Below the pieces are notes generated by a model that saw nothing but the letters and a program-made list of their open reading frames with translations, was not told the DNA's origin and did not search any database. The position numbers were made by a program, and so were the translations under genes. A stretch of DNA of 64,000 nt. Origin: Bradyrhizobium sp. Lineage in GTDB: Bacteria; Pseudomonadota; Alphaproteobacteria; Rhizobiales; Xanthobacteraceae. Positions 27,971 to 36,521 of this stretch are shown here, in pieces (positions within the stretch are counted from its first letter, which is position 1; every line of letters starts with the position of its first letter). The DNA lies in assembly GCF_004799445.1 (NCBI RefSeq), contig NZ_SSNA01000055.1, positions 159,817-223,816 of the forward strand, written 5' to 3'.

Positions 27971-29044
27971 ATGGTCGAGCGCAAAAACCAGCTCACTTAC
28001 GCAGATTCGGGCGTCGATATCGATGCGGGCAATCGCCTGGTCGATCTGATCAAGCCGATGGTTCGTGCCACCGCGCGGGCCGGCGCCGACGCCGAAATCG
28101 GCGGCTTTGGCGGATTGTTCGATCTGAAGGCGGCAGGCTTCAAGGATCCGGTTCTGGTCGCGGCGACCGACGGGGTCGGCACCAAGGTCAAAATCGCGAT
28201 CGAGACCGGCCTGCACGGCGGCATCGGGATCGACCTGGTGGCGATGTCGGTCAACGACCTCGTGGTGCAGGGCGCAGAACCGCTGTTCTTTCTGGACTAT
28301 TTCGCCTGCGGCAAGCTCGATCCGGAGGCGACCGCCGCGATCGTTGCCGGCATCGCCGAGGGTTGCAGGGAATCCGGCTGCGCGCTGATCGGCGGGGAGA
28401 CCGCCGAAATGCCAGGGCTCTACAAGGACGGCGACTACGACCTCGCCGGCTTTGCGGTCGGTGCTGCCGAACGCGGTACGCTTCTGCCGCGGCCGGATAT
28501 CGCCGCCGGTGACGCCGTGCTCGGCCTTGCCTCGTCGGGCGTTCACTCCAACGGATTTTCCCTGGTCCGCAAGATTGTCGAAACCTCCGGCCTTGGTTTC
28601 GAGGCGCAGGCGCCGTTTTCGCCGGTCATGACGCTGGGCGGCGCGCTGCTGGCGCCGACACGGCTCTATGTGAAGTCATGTCTGCGCGCGATCCGTGAAA
28701 CCGGCGCGGTCAAGGGGCTCGCGCACATCACCGGCGGTGGTTTCACCGATAATATTCCCCGCGTGTTGCCGAAGCACCTTGGCGTCGGAATCGATCTTGC
28801 CCGCCTGCCGGTGTTGCCGGTCTTTAAATGGCTGGCGGGGCAGGGGAACATCGCCGAACTCGAATTGCTGCGCACGTTCAACTGCGGGATCGGCATGATT
28901 GCCATCGTGAAGCCGGACGCCGTCGAAGCGGTCAGTGCGATTCTCGTCGAGGCCGGCGAGACCGTGACGCTGTTGGGCGAGGTGATCCCCGCAGCCGGCG
29001 AGCACCGCGTGGTCTACAACGGCCATCTCGCTCTCGAATGGTGA
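27971..29044 (+). CDS. purM: Phosphoribosylformylglycinamidine cyclo-ligase (AIR synthetase)
   Basis: ATP-dependent ring closure giving aminoimidazole ribonucleotide in purine synthesis. The 357-residue protein from the ATG at 27971 has the canonical N-terminus ([20 protein letters not shown]), the [10 protein letters not shown] and [18 protein letters not shown] motifs, and [12 protein letters not shown] in the C-terminal domain. It is followed by purN, the next enzyme pair in the same pathway; the two form an operon. Confidence 0.98.
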   Translation: MVERKNQLTYADSGVDIDAGNRLVDLIKPMVRATARAGADAEIGGFGGLFDLKAAGFKDPVLVAATDGVGTKVKIAIETGLHGGIGIDLVAMSVNDLVVQGAEPLFFLDYFACGKLDPEATAAIVAGIAEGCRESGCALIGGETAEMPGLYKDGDYDLAGFAVGAAERGTLLPRPDIAAGDAVLGLASSGVHSNGFSLVRKIVETSGLGFEAQAPFSPVMTLGGALLAPTRLYVKSCLRAIRETGAVKGLAHITGGGFTDNIPRVLPKHLGVGIDLARLPVLPVFKWLAGQGNIAELELLRTFNCGIGMIAIVKPDAVEAVSAILVEAGETVTLLGEVIPAAGEHRVVYNGHLALEW

Positions 29045-29067
29045 GATCGAAACCGCATGGTGAGGCC

Positions 29068-29721
29068 ATGAAGCGCCGCGTCGCCATCCTGATTTCCGGG
29101 CGTGGGTCGAACATGGCCGCCCTGATCCGCGCAGCCGTGACGAAGGATTTTCCGGCCGAGATCGCCGTGGTGATTTCCAACCGGGCGGATGCCGGCGGCC
29201 TCGAAAAGGCGAGGGCAAGCGGCATTCCCGCGGTGACCATCGAGAGCAAACCGTTCGGCAAAGACCGCGCAGCGTTCGAGGCGGTTCTGCAGTCGGCGCT
29301 GGACGAACACCGGATCGACCTGGTCTGCCTCGGCGGTTTCATGCGGCTGTTCACGGCCGGGTTCGTGCAACGCTGGTACGGGAGGATGCTCAACATTCAT
29401 CCGTCGCTGCTGCCGGCATTTCCAGGGCTCGATCCTCACGGCCAGGCGCTGACTGCCGGGGTCAAGATCGCGGGAGCCACCGTCCATTTTGTCATTCCGG
29501 AAACCGACGCTGGACCTATCCTGATGCAGGGTGCGGTCGCGGTTCGCGATGACGATACGCCGGATACGCTCTCGGCGCGGATCCTCGAGATTGAACATAA
29601 AATCTATCCGGAGGCGTTACGCCTGGTCGCCAACGGCAGAATCCGTCTGGAGGGCAATATCTGCAAGCTCGACGGCGGCACCGGCTTGAATGGTACGTTG
29701 ATTTCGCCGGCGAGTTCGTGA
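29068..29721 (+). CDS. purN: Phosphoribosylglycinamide formyltransferase PurN
   Basis: Transfers a formyl group from 10-formyl-THF to GAR in purine synthesis. The 217-residue protein contains ILISGRGSNMAALI for phosphate binding, the catalytic Asn and His in NIHPSLLPAFPG and GATVHFVIPE, and the Asp in ETDAGPILMQ. The ATG at 29068 follows gtgagg. An in-frame GTG at 29041 overlaps the purM stop and would add nine residues, which cannot be excluded. Confidence 0.97.
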   Translation: MKRRVAILISGRGSNMAALIRAAVTKDFPAEIAVVISNRADAGGLEKARASGIPAVTIESKPFGKDRAAFEAVLQSALDEHRIDLVCLGGFMRLFTAGFVQRWYGRMLNIHPSLLPAFPGLDPHGQALTAGVKIAGATVHFVIPETDAGPILMQGAVAVRDDDTPDTLSARILEIEHKIYPEALRLVANGRIRLEGNICKLDGGTGLNGTLISPASS

Positions 29722-29740
29722 CGTGCCTATAGCCTGATCG

Positions 29741-29830
29741 GTTCTGATTGAATCGGAACCGAAGCTCTAATCTTTTATTTGACGCGTTTTCTTCACGTGA
29801 ACCGGTATCCACTTCACTCGAAAACGCTTT
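29741..29830. repeat. Dispersed palindromic repeat, copy A
   Basis: About 90 bp that align with 35099-35190 with roughly ten substitutions and one indel. Two palindromic parts are visible: cggttctgatt and aatcggaaccg around a single base, and gcgttttc paired with gaaaacgc further on. It sits in the convergent gap between purN and cspA. Its ends lack the CTAG termini of the 35-kb copy, so it appears eroded. Confidence 0.85.
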
Positions 29831-29844
29831 ATTAAAAACAAAAT

Positions 29845-29864
29845 CCCCCGGCATCGGCCGGGGG
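29845..29864 (-). terminator. Rho-independent terminator of cspA
   Basis: The 8-bp arms cccccggc (29845-29852) and gccggggg (29857-29864) enclose a 4-base loop. Read on the minus strand the hairpin is followed by ATTTTGTTTTTAATAAA, a strong U-tract. It begins 41 bp after the cspA stop. Confidence 0.9.
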
Positions 29865-29904
29865 AGGGGTGCATCAGGATTGCTTGCGCGGATCGTGACG
29901 AAGC

Positions 29905-30108
29905 TTAGGAGACCTTCAGATTTTCCGCGGAAGTCTTGCCGCGATTTTCCACAAGCTCATACTCGATAACCTGATTCTCGTTGAGGGTAGAGAGCCCAGC
30001 GCGCTCGACCGCCGAGATATGGACGAACACGTCCTTATCGCCGACCATCGGCTTGATGAACCCATAACCCTTTGTCGGGTTGAACCACTTGACGGTGCCT
30101 TTTTGCAT
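29905..30108 (-). CDS. cspA: Cold-shock-domain protein
   Basis: Single cold-shock domain of 67 residues that binds single-stranded RNA or DNA. RNP1 (KGYGFI) and RNP2 (VFVHIS) are intact, and the start MQKGTVKWFNPTKGYGFI is typical of alphaproteobacterial Csp proteins. An AGGAG lies seven bases before the ATG. A long upstream leader is possible, but none can be proven from sequence. It forms a single-gene unit closed by the terminator at 29845-29864. Cold induction is not implied; many family members are constitutive. Confidence 0.96.
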   Translation of the reverse strand: MQKGTVKWFNPTKGYGFIKPMVGDKDVFVHISAVERAGLSTLNENQVIEYELVENRGKTSAENLKVS

Positions 30109-30303
30109 CGCCTGTCTCCTGGTCTAGACGTAAAAAAGACGCGGTCACGCTTATCGCGTGCCACGCCACAAGCGGGCTTCCGGATGTCTGCTCAATTTCC
30201 CAGTCGCGAAACGCACAGCCGATCGGCCAAAATCCGATTGTGTCAGGGATTGCAACACGAAATTTGCGCCTTAGCAAGCTTCTGGCGCGGCTCGGGAAAT
30301 CAG

Positions 30304-30591
30304 TTAATCGACGGGATCGCGCCTGGCCGGCTGTGGCTTGGGAACAACAAGCTCCGGCAATCGTCGCCAGCCGGCGGCCATAACCGATTGACGCTTCCTC
30401 GGAACTGAGGGCAAATCGACCCCGGCCGGCAGCGATTTGGCATTCTTGTCGGGCTGGTGCGCCTTTTTGGGAATTGCGTCGATGTCCTGCAGATCGCGGT
30501 CTTCGCGAGCACTGGAGACCGGGGGCTGCCGTGGGCGCGCAAGGGCCCTCGCTATGGTCTTCGTGCTCGTGGCGGCGGCTGGGTCGGCGGC
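30304..30591 (-). pseudogene. Open frame without a start, possible gene remnant
   Basis: Between cspA and the autotransporter gene the minus strand holds 95 sense codons and a stop without a usable start in the first 55 codons. The translation looks protein-like (EDRDLQDIDAIPKKAHQPD, later PELVVPKPQPARRDPVD) and ends in a TAA at 30304. It overlaps the 5' end of the autotransporter gene on the other strand. It could be a decayed gene, a gene with a non-standard start, or chance. I know of no function. Confidence 0.35.
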
Positions 30592-31636
30592 TCACGCGCA
30601 ATCGCCCTCGCCCTCGCCGTCTCCCTCGCCGACGCCCACGCCGATCCCGTCGCCGACACCGGTTCCGGTACCAACCATGATCAATTCCGAGCTCTCGGCC
30701 GGCGCGGCGGTGACCAATCTCGGCAGCAACTTCCTGGAGCGGCTCGGGGACCAGGCGACAGGCGGGTTCGGCCGCGCGTCGCGAAGCAATCCAGGCGGCG
30801 GCGGTGCCTCGGAGGCGATGGACGCGCCAACTTTCCGGACCTGGGGAGAGGCGTATGGAGTCTCGAGCCGGACCGGCGCGCAGGGCGAGTTCGTCGGCGA
30901 TCGGCGCCAGACCTGGGGCGGCGTCGCCGGGCTGGGCGCCCGCATCGCACCTGGCGTCAACGTCGGCTTTTCAGTCGACCAAAGCCGCACCGCCATCGAC
31001 GTTCCACTGGCGCTGCAGTCGGCGACGCTCGATCTCAGCCAGTTCGGCTTTAACGCCTCGGTGGACAAGGGGCCGTGGACCTGGGCCATCGCGCTGGTTC
31101 ACGGTTTTGGCAAAGTCGATTCAGTCCGTGACACCGGATCTGGCAACGCCAGCGCCGGTTACCGCGCGCAGATCAACGGCGCGCTTACCGAGATCAGCTA
31201 CTACTGGAATACGGATCAAAGCCGCATCGTGCCGAAGGCAGCACTCGAATATGTTCGCGCCTCGACCGGATCGTTCCAGGAGACCGGCGGTCTCAATCCG
31301 GTGGCGGCGACCGGAGCGACGCTCGAGCGCTCGCGGTTCCTGCTGGGCGCGGAAATCGGTCGCTACTGGATCGTGGATCAAAAGGTCGTCGATCTGTCCG
31401 CTTACGGCAAATTCGTCGACAATTTCGAGCAGACTTTCAGCGCGGTCACGGTCAGCCTCGGACCTCAGAGCATCTCGGTGCAGGGTATCGGAGAAAGCAG
31501 GTACGGCGCGGACGCGGGCGCGTCGGCGTCGCTCAGCCTGAGCAATACGGCGCGGCTTTACCTCAACTATGACGGCAAGTTTCGCGCCGCGCTGCAATCG
31601 CATCAGGGGACGATGGGAGTCGAGCTGAAGTGGTAG
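30482..31636 (+). CDS. Autotransporter-domain outer-membrane barrel protein
   Basis: The 384-residue protein has a basic N-terminus and a signal peptide ending GSAAHAQ. A repetitive Ser-Pro/Thr-Pro linker of about 25 residues (residues 41-65) follows, then a short passenger. The rest is a beta-rich domain of the autotransporter type starting near FRTWGEAYG and ending in alternating strands with terminal ELKW (aromatic last residue). It resembles the barrel of type V secreted proteins, but the passenger is tiny, so it may act as an outer-membrane protein in its own right. The start is uncertain (30437, 30482 or 30554). The Ser-Pro DNA is built of hexamer repeats. Confidence 0.75.
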   Translation: MSCRSRSSRALETGGCRGRARALAMVFVLVAAAGSAAHAQSPSPSPSPSPTPTPIPSPTPVPVPTMINSELSAGAAVTNLGSNFLERLGDQATGGFGRASRSNPGGGGASEAMDAPTFRTWGEAYGVSSRTGAQGEFVGDRRQTWGGVAGLGARIAPGVNVGFSVDQSRTAIDVPLALQSATLDLSQFGFNASVDKGPWTWAIALVHGFGKVDSVRDTGSGNASAGYRAQINGALTEISYYWNTDQSRIVPKAALEYVRASTGSFQETGGLNPVAATGATLERSRFLLGAEIGRYWIVDQKVVDLSAYGKFVDNFEQTFSAVTVSLGPQSISVQGIGESRYGADAGASASLSLSNTARLYLNYDGKFRAALQSHQGTMGVELKW

Positions 31637-31693
31637 CGCTGCCGTTAAGCAGAGCGTCGCGCGCCCGCCCAGCCGAGCCGTTGCGGTGCTCCG

Positions 31694-32740
31694 TCAGAAC
31701 GGCTTGGCGGCAACATATCCTGCCAGTCCGAAATTCTCCCGAGACCCGGTCATCAGCGGTATCAGATCGTTCGGATGGACGAATTCGTCCCTGAAGCACG
31801 GGTAGGCTTTGGGATCGAAGATTTTCCTGATCCAATCGATGACGATCTTGTGTCGATCGGAGTTGCGAAATTCCTTGTGATAAGTGAGCCAGAGGTCGGC
31901 ATGATGGCTGAAGCCGTCCATGTCGACCGCGACCAACGGCGCGCCCAACGCAATGGACGAACTTGGCAGGAAACCTATACCTGCCCCTCGTTCCACCGCG
32001 TACAGAACCCCGATGCTGGAATTTGTCTTGATCCCCACGACGCCTTCCAGCGAGGTCAGTCCCAAAATTCGTGCATAGGCGGTATCGTCTACTTGCGGCG
32101 CGCTCTGCTTGATAATTCTGTGACTCTTGAGCTCGGCGAGCGACGCAGGAACGCCGTACAAGTTTCGGTACCCTTCGGAAACGAAGGGATAGATGTGAAG
32201 CCTGCCGAGCTTGGTGACAATCAGGTCGGGATTTGTCGGCGGTTCAAGCTGAATGGCGATGTCGGTTTCCAGCCGCGCGACGTCGGCCTGCTCCATCGCG
32301 CAGCGAAGATCGACCGTGATCTTGCGATAGGTTTTCTGGAAATCGATCAAGCGCGGAAGAATCCAGAAATTGCCCGGCCCCTCGGTGACGGCGACGCGCA
32401 CGGTCCCCGCGGCGTCATTCGACGACTGGGATGCGCGCCTCAAAATGTTGAAAGCGTGGCTTTCCATTTCCGTCACATCCGCGATCATCGCAGCGCCTTC
32501 TTCGCTGAGCGTCAGCCCGCTTTGATCGCGTAGAAGCAGCTTGCAGCCGATGCGCTCTTCGAGCCGGTCGATCCTGCGCATCAGGGTCGTGCTCGTCAGA
32601 CCGAGCACGTCAGCGGCGTTTCGGAAGCTTTTGTATCGCGCACAAACCAGAAACGATCTCAGATCGTCCCAGGACGCATCCAGAACCTCGTCAATCCGGT
32701 GCTGCGTCACCGCAGCACCCCGGTGCAATAGTTGCTGCAT
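31694..32740 (-). CDS. LysR-family transcriptional regulator
   Basis: The 348-residue protein has an N-terminal winged helix-turn-helix (residues 25-85: LRSFLVCARYKSFRNAADVL, then TTLMRRIDRLEERIGCKLL). A two-lobe LysR substrate-binding domain follows from about residue 110 (GTVRVAVTEGPGNFWILP). An N-terminal extension of about 20 residues precedes the HTH. It diverges from the acetyltransferase-like operon across 53 bp. LysR regulators often control the divergent unit, so it probably regulates genes 32794-34612. The ligand is unknown. Confidence 0.9.
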   Translation of the reverse strand: MQQLLHRGAAVTQHRIDEVLDASWDDLRSFLVCARYKSFRNAADVLGLTSTTLMRRIDRLEERIGCKLLLRDQSGLTLSEEGAAMIADVTEMESHAFNILRRASQSSNDAAGTVRVAVTEGPGNFWILPRLIDFQKTYRKITVDLRCAMEQADVARLETDIAIQLEPPTNPDLIVTKLGRLHIYPFVSEGYRNLYGVPASLAELKSHRIIKQSAPQVDDTAYARILGLTSLEGVVGIKTNSSIGVLYAVERGAGIGFLPSSSIALGAPLVAVDMDGFSHHADLWLTYHKEFRNSDRHKIVIDWIRKIFDPKAYPCFRDEFVHPNDLIPLMTGSRENFGLAGYVAAKPF

Positions 32741-32793
32741 ACCTGATTTCCCAGCCCGCTATGGTTCCAGCCCACGGGCAGGAGGGACGATAG

Positions 32794-33420
32794 ATGCGCG
32801 ATCAGGTTAAGGAAAGGGTGTCTTTTGCCGCAAGGCACGATTTCGATTCACTGTCGACCAACTCGGATATCGAGGTACGGCTCGCGCGACACTCCGAGCT
32901 TCCGATCCTCGCGGACATGGCCCACCGCCTCGTTCCCGGCATTCAGATGACGGCCCCGATCCTTGGCAGATACCTGGCGTTCGACCCCGAATGCATCCTG
33001 ACGTTCAGCCGGCAGCAAAGATTGCTCGGTGCGATCGCGCTGCTTTATCTCAACAGAAGCGGACACGACGCGCTCCTTCTGGATGAGATTTCGTTGACGT
33101 GCCCGGACACCGGGTTGCTGGCCGGAAGCGATGACGAGGTGTCGGCCATCTACATTTGGGCAATGGCGACGGTCGGCCGTGGCATCGCCGGATACGGCAA
33201 GGTCGCCGCCCATTTGAGAACGCCGCGCTACGTCAATGCCAATTGCTTCGCCCAGCCAACGACAAAGGCGGGACGCGATTGGCTGGTTGCGACCTGCTTC
33301 AAGCAGATTCCGAGCTTCCAGCCGGATCTCTGGTGCTACGAGCGGCCCTGGAACCGCCTCCCACCGCACATGCCGGCATCCTTTGTCTCAGCAGGGAGTT
33401 TTGCAGATGCACGGCAGTAG
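32794..33420 (+). CDS. Acetyltransferase-like hypothetical protein
   Basis: The function is not recognised with confidence. The 208-residue protein starts at 32794 after AGGAGGG at seven bases. The stretch from IEVRLARHSELPILADMAHR to GAIALLYLN resembles the first half of a GNAT fold, but the acetyl-CoA pyrophosphate loop (Q/R-x-x-G-x-G/A) is not obvious. It overlaps the next gene by 14 bp, indicating coupled translation. As the first gene of the LysR-linked operon it may be a partner of the second GNAT protein. Confidence 0.7.
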   Translation: MRDQVKERVSFAARHDFDSLSTNSDIEVRLARHSELPILADMAHRLVPGIQMTAPILGRYLAFDPECILTFSRQQRLLGAIALLYLNRSGHDALLLDEISLTCPDTGLLAGSDDEVSAIYIWAMATVGRGIAGYGKVAAHLRTPRYVNANCFAQPTTKAGRDWLVATCFKQIPSFQPDLWCYERPWNRLPPHMPASFVSAGSFADARQ

Positions 33421-34015
33421 GCCCCCATCGCTGGCGAATCCGGGCCAGCGTTCGATTTCGATCCGTATCGCGCGCGATCTAAACGACCTTATGCTGGTGA
33501 CCGCTATCCGCGCCGCGGTCTATCTGGCGGAGCAGGATTGCCCGATCGAGGAAGAGTTTGATGGCAACGATCTGGTAGCGGCGCACTTCATCGGATTTGT
33601 TGGCTCAGAACCCGCCGGTTGCCTGCGCGTGCGATTTTTCGGCGAATTCGCCAAGGTCGAGCGGCTGGCGGTTCGCCATCAGTTCCGCCGGTCGCGGGTT
33701 TCATTCAAGCTCGTGCAGGCGAGCGTCGACTACATCAAGCGCAAGGGGTTCAAGAAGATCTACGGCCAGGCGCAGGACCGGCTGGTGGACTTCTGGGCGC
33801 ACTTTGGCGCCAAGCCGCTCGGTCACAACCGAAAGATTGTCTTCTCCGATTTCTCCTATACCGAAATGATCCTCGATATCGAGCCGGCCGCCGATGCCAT
33901 CACCCTCGATAGCGATCCCTATGTGATCATTCGGCCGGAGGGCGATTGGGACAGGCCGGGCATCCTGGAGAGTTCGTCGGGCCGCGCGGCGACATCTCCG
34001 CTGCGCACCGCGTGA
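33407..34015 (+). CDS. GNAT-family acyltransferase (ElaA-like)
   Basis: The 202-residue protein starts at the ATG at 33407, preceded by GGGAG. The core shows a GNAT pattern: AIRAAVYLAEQDCPIEEEFDG, then FVGSEPAGCLRVRFFGEFAK, then VERLAVRHQFRRSRVSFKLV (the CoA-loop position, with Arg-rich rather than glycine-rich sequence). YGQAQDRLVDFWAHFGAKPL follows. This resembles ElaA-type predicted N-acyltransferases. It overlaps the upstream gene by 14 bp and ends 6 bp before the isochorismatase-like gene. The substrate is unknown. Confidence 0.75.
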   Translation: MHGSRPPSLANPGQRSISIRIARDLNDLMLVTAIRAAVYLAEQDCPIEEEFDGNDLVAAHFIGFVGSEPAGCLRVRFFGEFAKVERLAVRHQFRRSRVSFKLVQASVDYIKRKGFKKIYGQAQDRLVDFWAHFGAKPLGHNRKIVFSDFSYTEMILDIEPAADAITLDSDPYVIIRPEGDWDRPGILESSSGRAATSPLRTA

Positions 34016-34021
34016 CAAGAC

Positions 34022-34612
34022 ATGAACCCCAATCAAAAAATCAAAAAAGTGATGGCCGTCATGCATGACGATCCGCCGATCCTGGTATGCGCCGATCTTC
34101 AGGCCGAGTATCTCACCGAAGGTCGCAGCCACTTCATTGCGGACGCCGGCGCCATTACCTCGCGATGCCTGGAGCTGATGACGCTGTGGCGCAACAATCT
34201 CTGGCCGATCATGCATCTGAAGCGGATCGCCCAGGCCGCGTGGTTCAACCCGGCATCAAACCTGACGGATTGGATCGCCGACCTCCGGCCGAAACCGGGG
34301 GAACTCACCTTCGAGCATCCGTTGCCGTCGGCATACAGTTCGGCGCGGTTCGCCGAATACATGTCGAACATGAAGAGCATTCGCTGCGTGCTGTTGGGAT
34401 TTTCCCTCGACGAAACCATTCTGTCGACCGCCATCGACGGGTTTCATCGCAGCCATCGGTACCAGATCGTGAGCGATGCGGTGGCCTGCAGGCGTCCGGG
34501 CACCGGCGACGCCGTTTCATACAGGCAGGCGGTCGTCAGGGTCATCGGCAACTACGCCGGAATTCAGGAGAGCTCCGATGTCATCGAGGCAAGCAGCGGA
34601 ATCACGGTATGA
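34022..34612 (+). CDS. Isochorismatase-like protein with altered catalytic residues
   Basis: The 196-residue protein fits the isochorismatase/nicotinamidase fold by manual motif matching. Asp25 (CADLQAEYL) is at the first catalytic position, and GFSLDETILSTAIDGF matches the helix that normally carries the nucleophile. At the cysteine position it has Thr132. At the lysine position it appears to have His99 (TFEHPLPSAY). Both changes predict loss of hydrolase activity, leaving a possible binding or regulatory role. It is the last gene of the LysR-linked operon. Confidence 0.7.
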   Translation: MNPNQKIKKVMAVMHDDPPILVCADLQAEYLTEGRSHFIADAGAITSRCLELMTLWRNNLWPIMHLKRIAQAAWFNPASNLTDWIADLRPKPGELTFEHPLPSAYSSARFAEYMSNMKSIRCVLLGFSLDETILSTAIDGFHRSHRYQIVSDAVACRRPGTGDAVSYRQAVVRVIGNYAGIQESSDVIEASSGITV

Positions 34613-34647
34613 TCGGAAATTCGAAATTCATCGCCACCAGCCAGCGG

Positions 34648-34821
34648 CTACCTTGCAAGTCGTTCGGCGAGTTCAATGAGGGTACGGCGGTCGCAGGGAT
34701 CCTTGATCTTCCTGAAGGCGACGACAAGCCGCAGCCCTTCGACAACATTCAGGTCGATCTGATTATCCCGGAGCAGCTGCAATAATTTGTCGCCCGGACG
34801 ATCGGAATCTTCAATGTTCAC
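34648..34821 (-). CDS. Small hypothetical protein, 57 aa, GTG start
   Basis: GTG at 34821 with GGAG eight bases upstream. The translation is protein-like and mostly helical (DSDRPGDKLLQLLRDNQID, then VEGLRLVVAFRKIKDPCDRR, ending LIELAERLAR), with balanced charge. The overlapping plus-strand frame (34609-34785) is the shadow of this one. It is convergent with the isochorismatase-like gene and divergent from the 58-residue gene at 34849, with only 27 bp between the two start codons. The function is unknown. Confidence 0.7.
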   Translation of the reverse strand: MNIEDSDRPGDKLLQLLRDNQIDLNVVEGLRLVVAFRKIKDPCDRRTLIELAERLAR

Positions 34822-34848
34822 AATGAGAGCTCCAAAAGCGAGTAACAG

Positions 34849-35025
34849 ATGGCGAGCCCCGAAAACGATCTCAACGAACTGGCTATCACGATCTCGACGG
34901 CGATCGAGAAAGCGCGCCAGCTAAAGCTACCCACCAGCGCTTATATTCTATCGATGGTCCTGGTGGAAGTATCGGAAGCCACGAAAGCGGCGGAGGACAA
35001 CGTTACGGACGACGCAGCGCAATAA
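34849..35025 (+). CDS. Small hypothetical protein, 58 aa
   Basis: ATG at 34849, stop TAA at 35023. The translation (MASPENDLNELAITISTAIE, then KARQLKLPTSAYILSMVLVE, ending in an acidic tail) forms a plausible helical protein with an amphipathic middle. The ribosome-binding site is weak. Its promoter must overlap that of the divergent 57-residue gene, because only 27 bp separate them. No family is recognised. Confidence 0.65.
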   Translation: MASPENDLNELAITISTAIEKARQLKLPTSAYILSMVLVEVSEATKAAEDNVTDDAAQ

Positions 35026-35087
35026 ACTCGGCGCTCCTGTGCGAGGCCTTGTCGGGCCGGTTCTGCGCGCGGAGGACAACGAAGACG

Positions 35088-35191
35088 CTAGAGTGTTGGT
35101 TCTGATTGAATCAGAACCAACGCTCTAATCTTTTGTTTTGACGCGTTTTCTTCACGCGAACCGCTATCCACTTCGCTCGAAAACGCTCTAG
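35088..35191. repeat. MITE-like palindromic element, copy B
   Basis: A 104-bp element bounded by inverted termini ctagagtg (35088-35095) and cgctctag (35184-35191), with one mismatch. Inside, a long hairpin has 19-base arms (35089-35107 and 35109-35127) around a single base, with one T-G position. A second stem pairs gcgttttc with gaaaacgc. It is a near-complete copy of the repeat at 29741-29830. The right terminus supplies the TAG stop of rnd. Confidence 0.85.
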
Positions 35192-36336
35192 CTCCGGTCG
35201 ACCCTGACGACCCTGCCTTTTTCGATGGCCAGCGCCAGCCGGCCATGTTTCAGCGAAAGTGCGGCTTCGCCGAACAACTCGCGGCGCCAGCCGTGCAATG
35301 CGCCGACGTCGGCGTCGTCGTCGGCGGCGATCTGCTCGAGATCGTCGACTGTCGCGATCACCTTGCTGGCGACGGCGTGTCGTTCCGACGTCATCCGCAG
35401 CAGAACCTTGAGAAGCTCGACGATCGCAGCACCATTCGAATTGCTGCGGGGCTTTTCGATCTTCGGCAATGTCGCGGGATCGCGCGCGAGGCCGCGCTGG
35501 ACGGCGGCGACGATATCGGCGCCCCATTTCGACCGATCGAACCCCTTCGGCAGCGAGCGTAGATTGGCCAGCCGCTCGAGGCTGGTTGGTGCATGGGTGG
35601 CGATATCGCCGACCGCGTCGTCTTTCAGAACCCGGCTGCGCGGAACGTCCCGGCTCTGCGCCTCCTGCTCGCGCCACGCCGCGACTTCCATCAGCACCGC
35701 AAGTTCCTTCGGCTTGCGGACCCGCGTCTTCAGCCGCTCCCACGCGCGTTCGGGGTGAAAGTCGTAGGTCTTCGGGCTTGTCAGCACCTCCATTTCCTCG
35801 CTCACCCAGTCGCTGCGGCCGCGCTTTTTGAGATCGGCGTCGAGGGCTGCGAACACGTCGCGCAGATGGGTGACGTCGGCGAGCGCGTAGTGCATCTGGT
35901 CCTCGGTCAGTGGCCGGCGCGACCAGTCGGTGAAACGATGGGTCTTGTCCGGCCGGTGGCCGGCAATGCGCTCGACCAGCTGGTCGTAGGCAATGGAATC
36001 GCCATAGCCGAGTACCATGGCCGCGACCTGGGTATCGAAGATCGGGTGCGGAACGATCCCGGCCTGATGCCAGACAATTTCGATATCCTGGCGCGCGGCG
36101 TGAAAGACCTTGAGCACTTTCTCGTCGGCCATCAGGTCGAAGAACGGCTTGAGGTCGATGCCCTGTGCCAGCGCATCGACGATGACAGCTTCCTCCGCGC
36201 TCGCCATCTGCACGACGCATAGCAGCGGATAGTAGGTCGTCTCACGCAGGAATTCGGTATCGACGGTAATGACCGGGTGCTTGGCGAGGCGGGAGCAAAC
36301 GGCGGCGAGGTCGGTGGTGGTGGTAATCAGATCCAT
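35188..36336 (-). CDS. rnd: Ribonuclease D
   Basis: 3'-5' exoribonuclease that trims tRNA and other stable RNA. The 382-residue protein begins [14 protein letters not shown] at 36336. The DEDD exonuclease motifs are present: [13 protein letters not shown] (Asp, Glu), [12 protein letters not shown] and [11 protein letters not shown]. The HRDC domains follow (residues 210-290 and beyond). Upstream in-frame ATGs at 36453 are outside homology. The stop codon lies in the right terminus of the repeat at 35088-35191, so the last residues may have been set by that insertion. Confidence 0.95.
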   Translation of the reverse strand: MDLITTTTDLAAVCSRLAKHPVITVDTEFLRETTYYPLLCVVQMASAEEAVIVDALAQGIDLKPFFDLMADEKVLKVFHAARQDIEIVWHQAGIVPHPIFDTQVAAMVLGYGDSIAYDQLVERIAGHRPDKTHRFTDWSRRPLTEDQMHYALADVTHLRDVFAALDADLKKRGRSDWVSEEMEVLTSPKTYDFHPERAWERLKTRVRKPKELAVLMEVAAWREQEAQSRDVPRSRVLKDDAVGDIATHAPTSLERLANLRSLPKGFDRSKWGADIVAAVQRGLARDPATLPKIEKPRSNSNGAAIVELLKVLLRMTSERHAVASKVIATVDDLEQIAADDDADVGALHGWRRELFGEAALSLKHGRLALAIEKGRVVRVDRS

Positions 36337-36521
36337 GAACGGTCCATAACGCTTTTTCAGAACGGCGTTCTGCCGAAAGCGCTGATATGTCAAGGGTCTT
36401 GCGGTGGATTCGAGCCTTGAATCTGCGTCCGCCAGCGCCTTTTCGCTAGGCAACAGCCAGCGGCCGCATTCGACGGCGGCTCAGACCAGGTCAAAACCCT
36501 TCGCCCTGGAAACGAGACCGG

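Noticed and set aside
34609..34785. Plus-strand short frame after the isochorismatase-like gene
   Set aside because: The minus-strand frame at 34648-34821 has a ribosome-binding site and a far more protein-like sequence; this one is its shadow, despite an ATGA overlap with the gene upstream.
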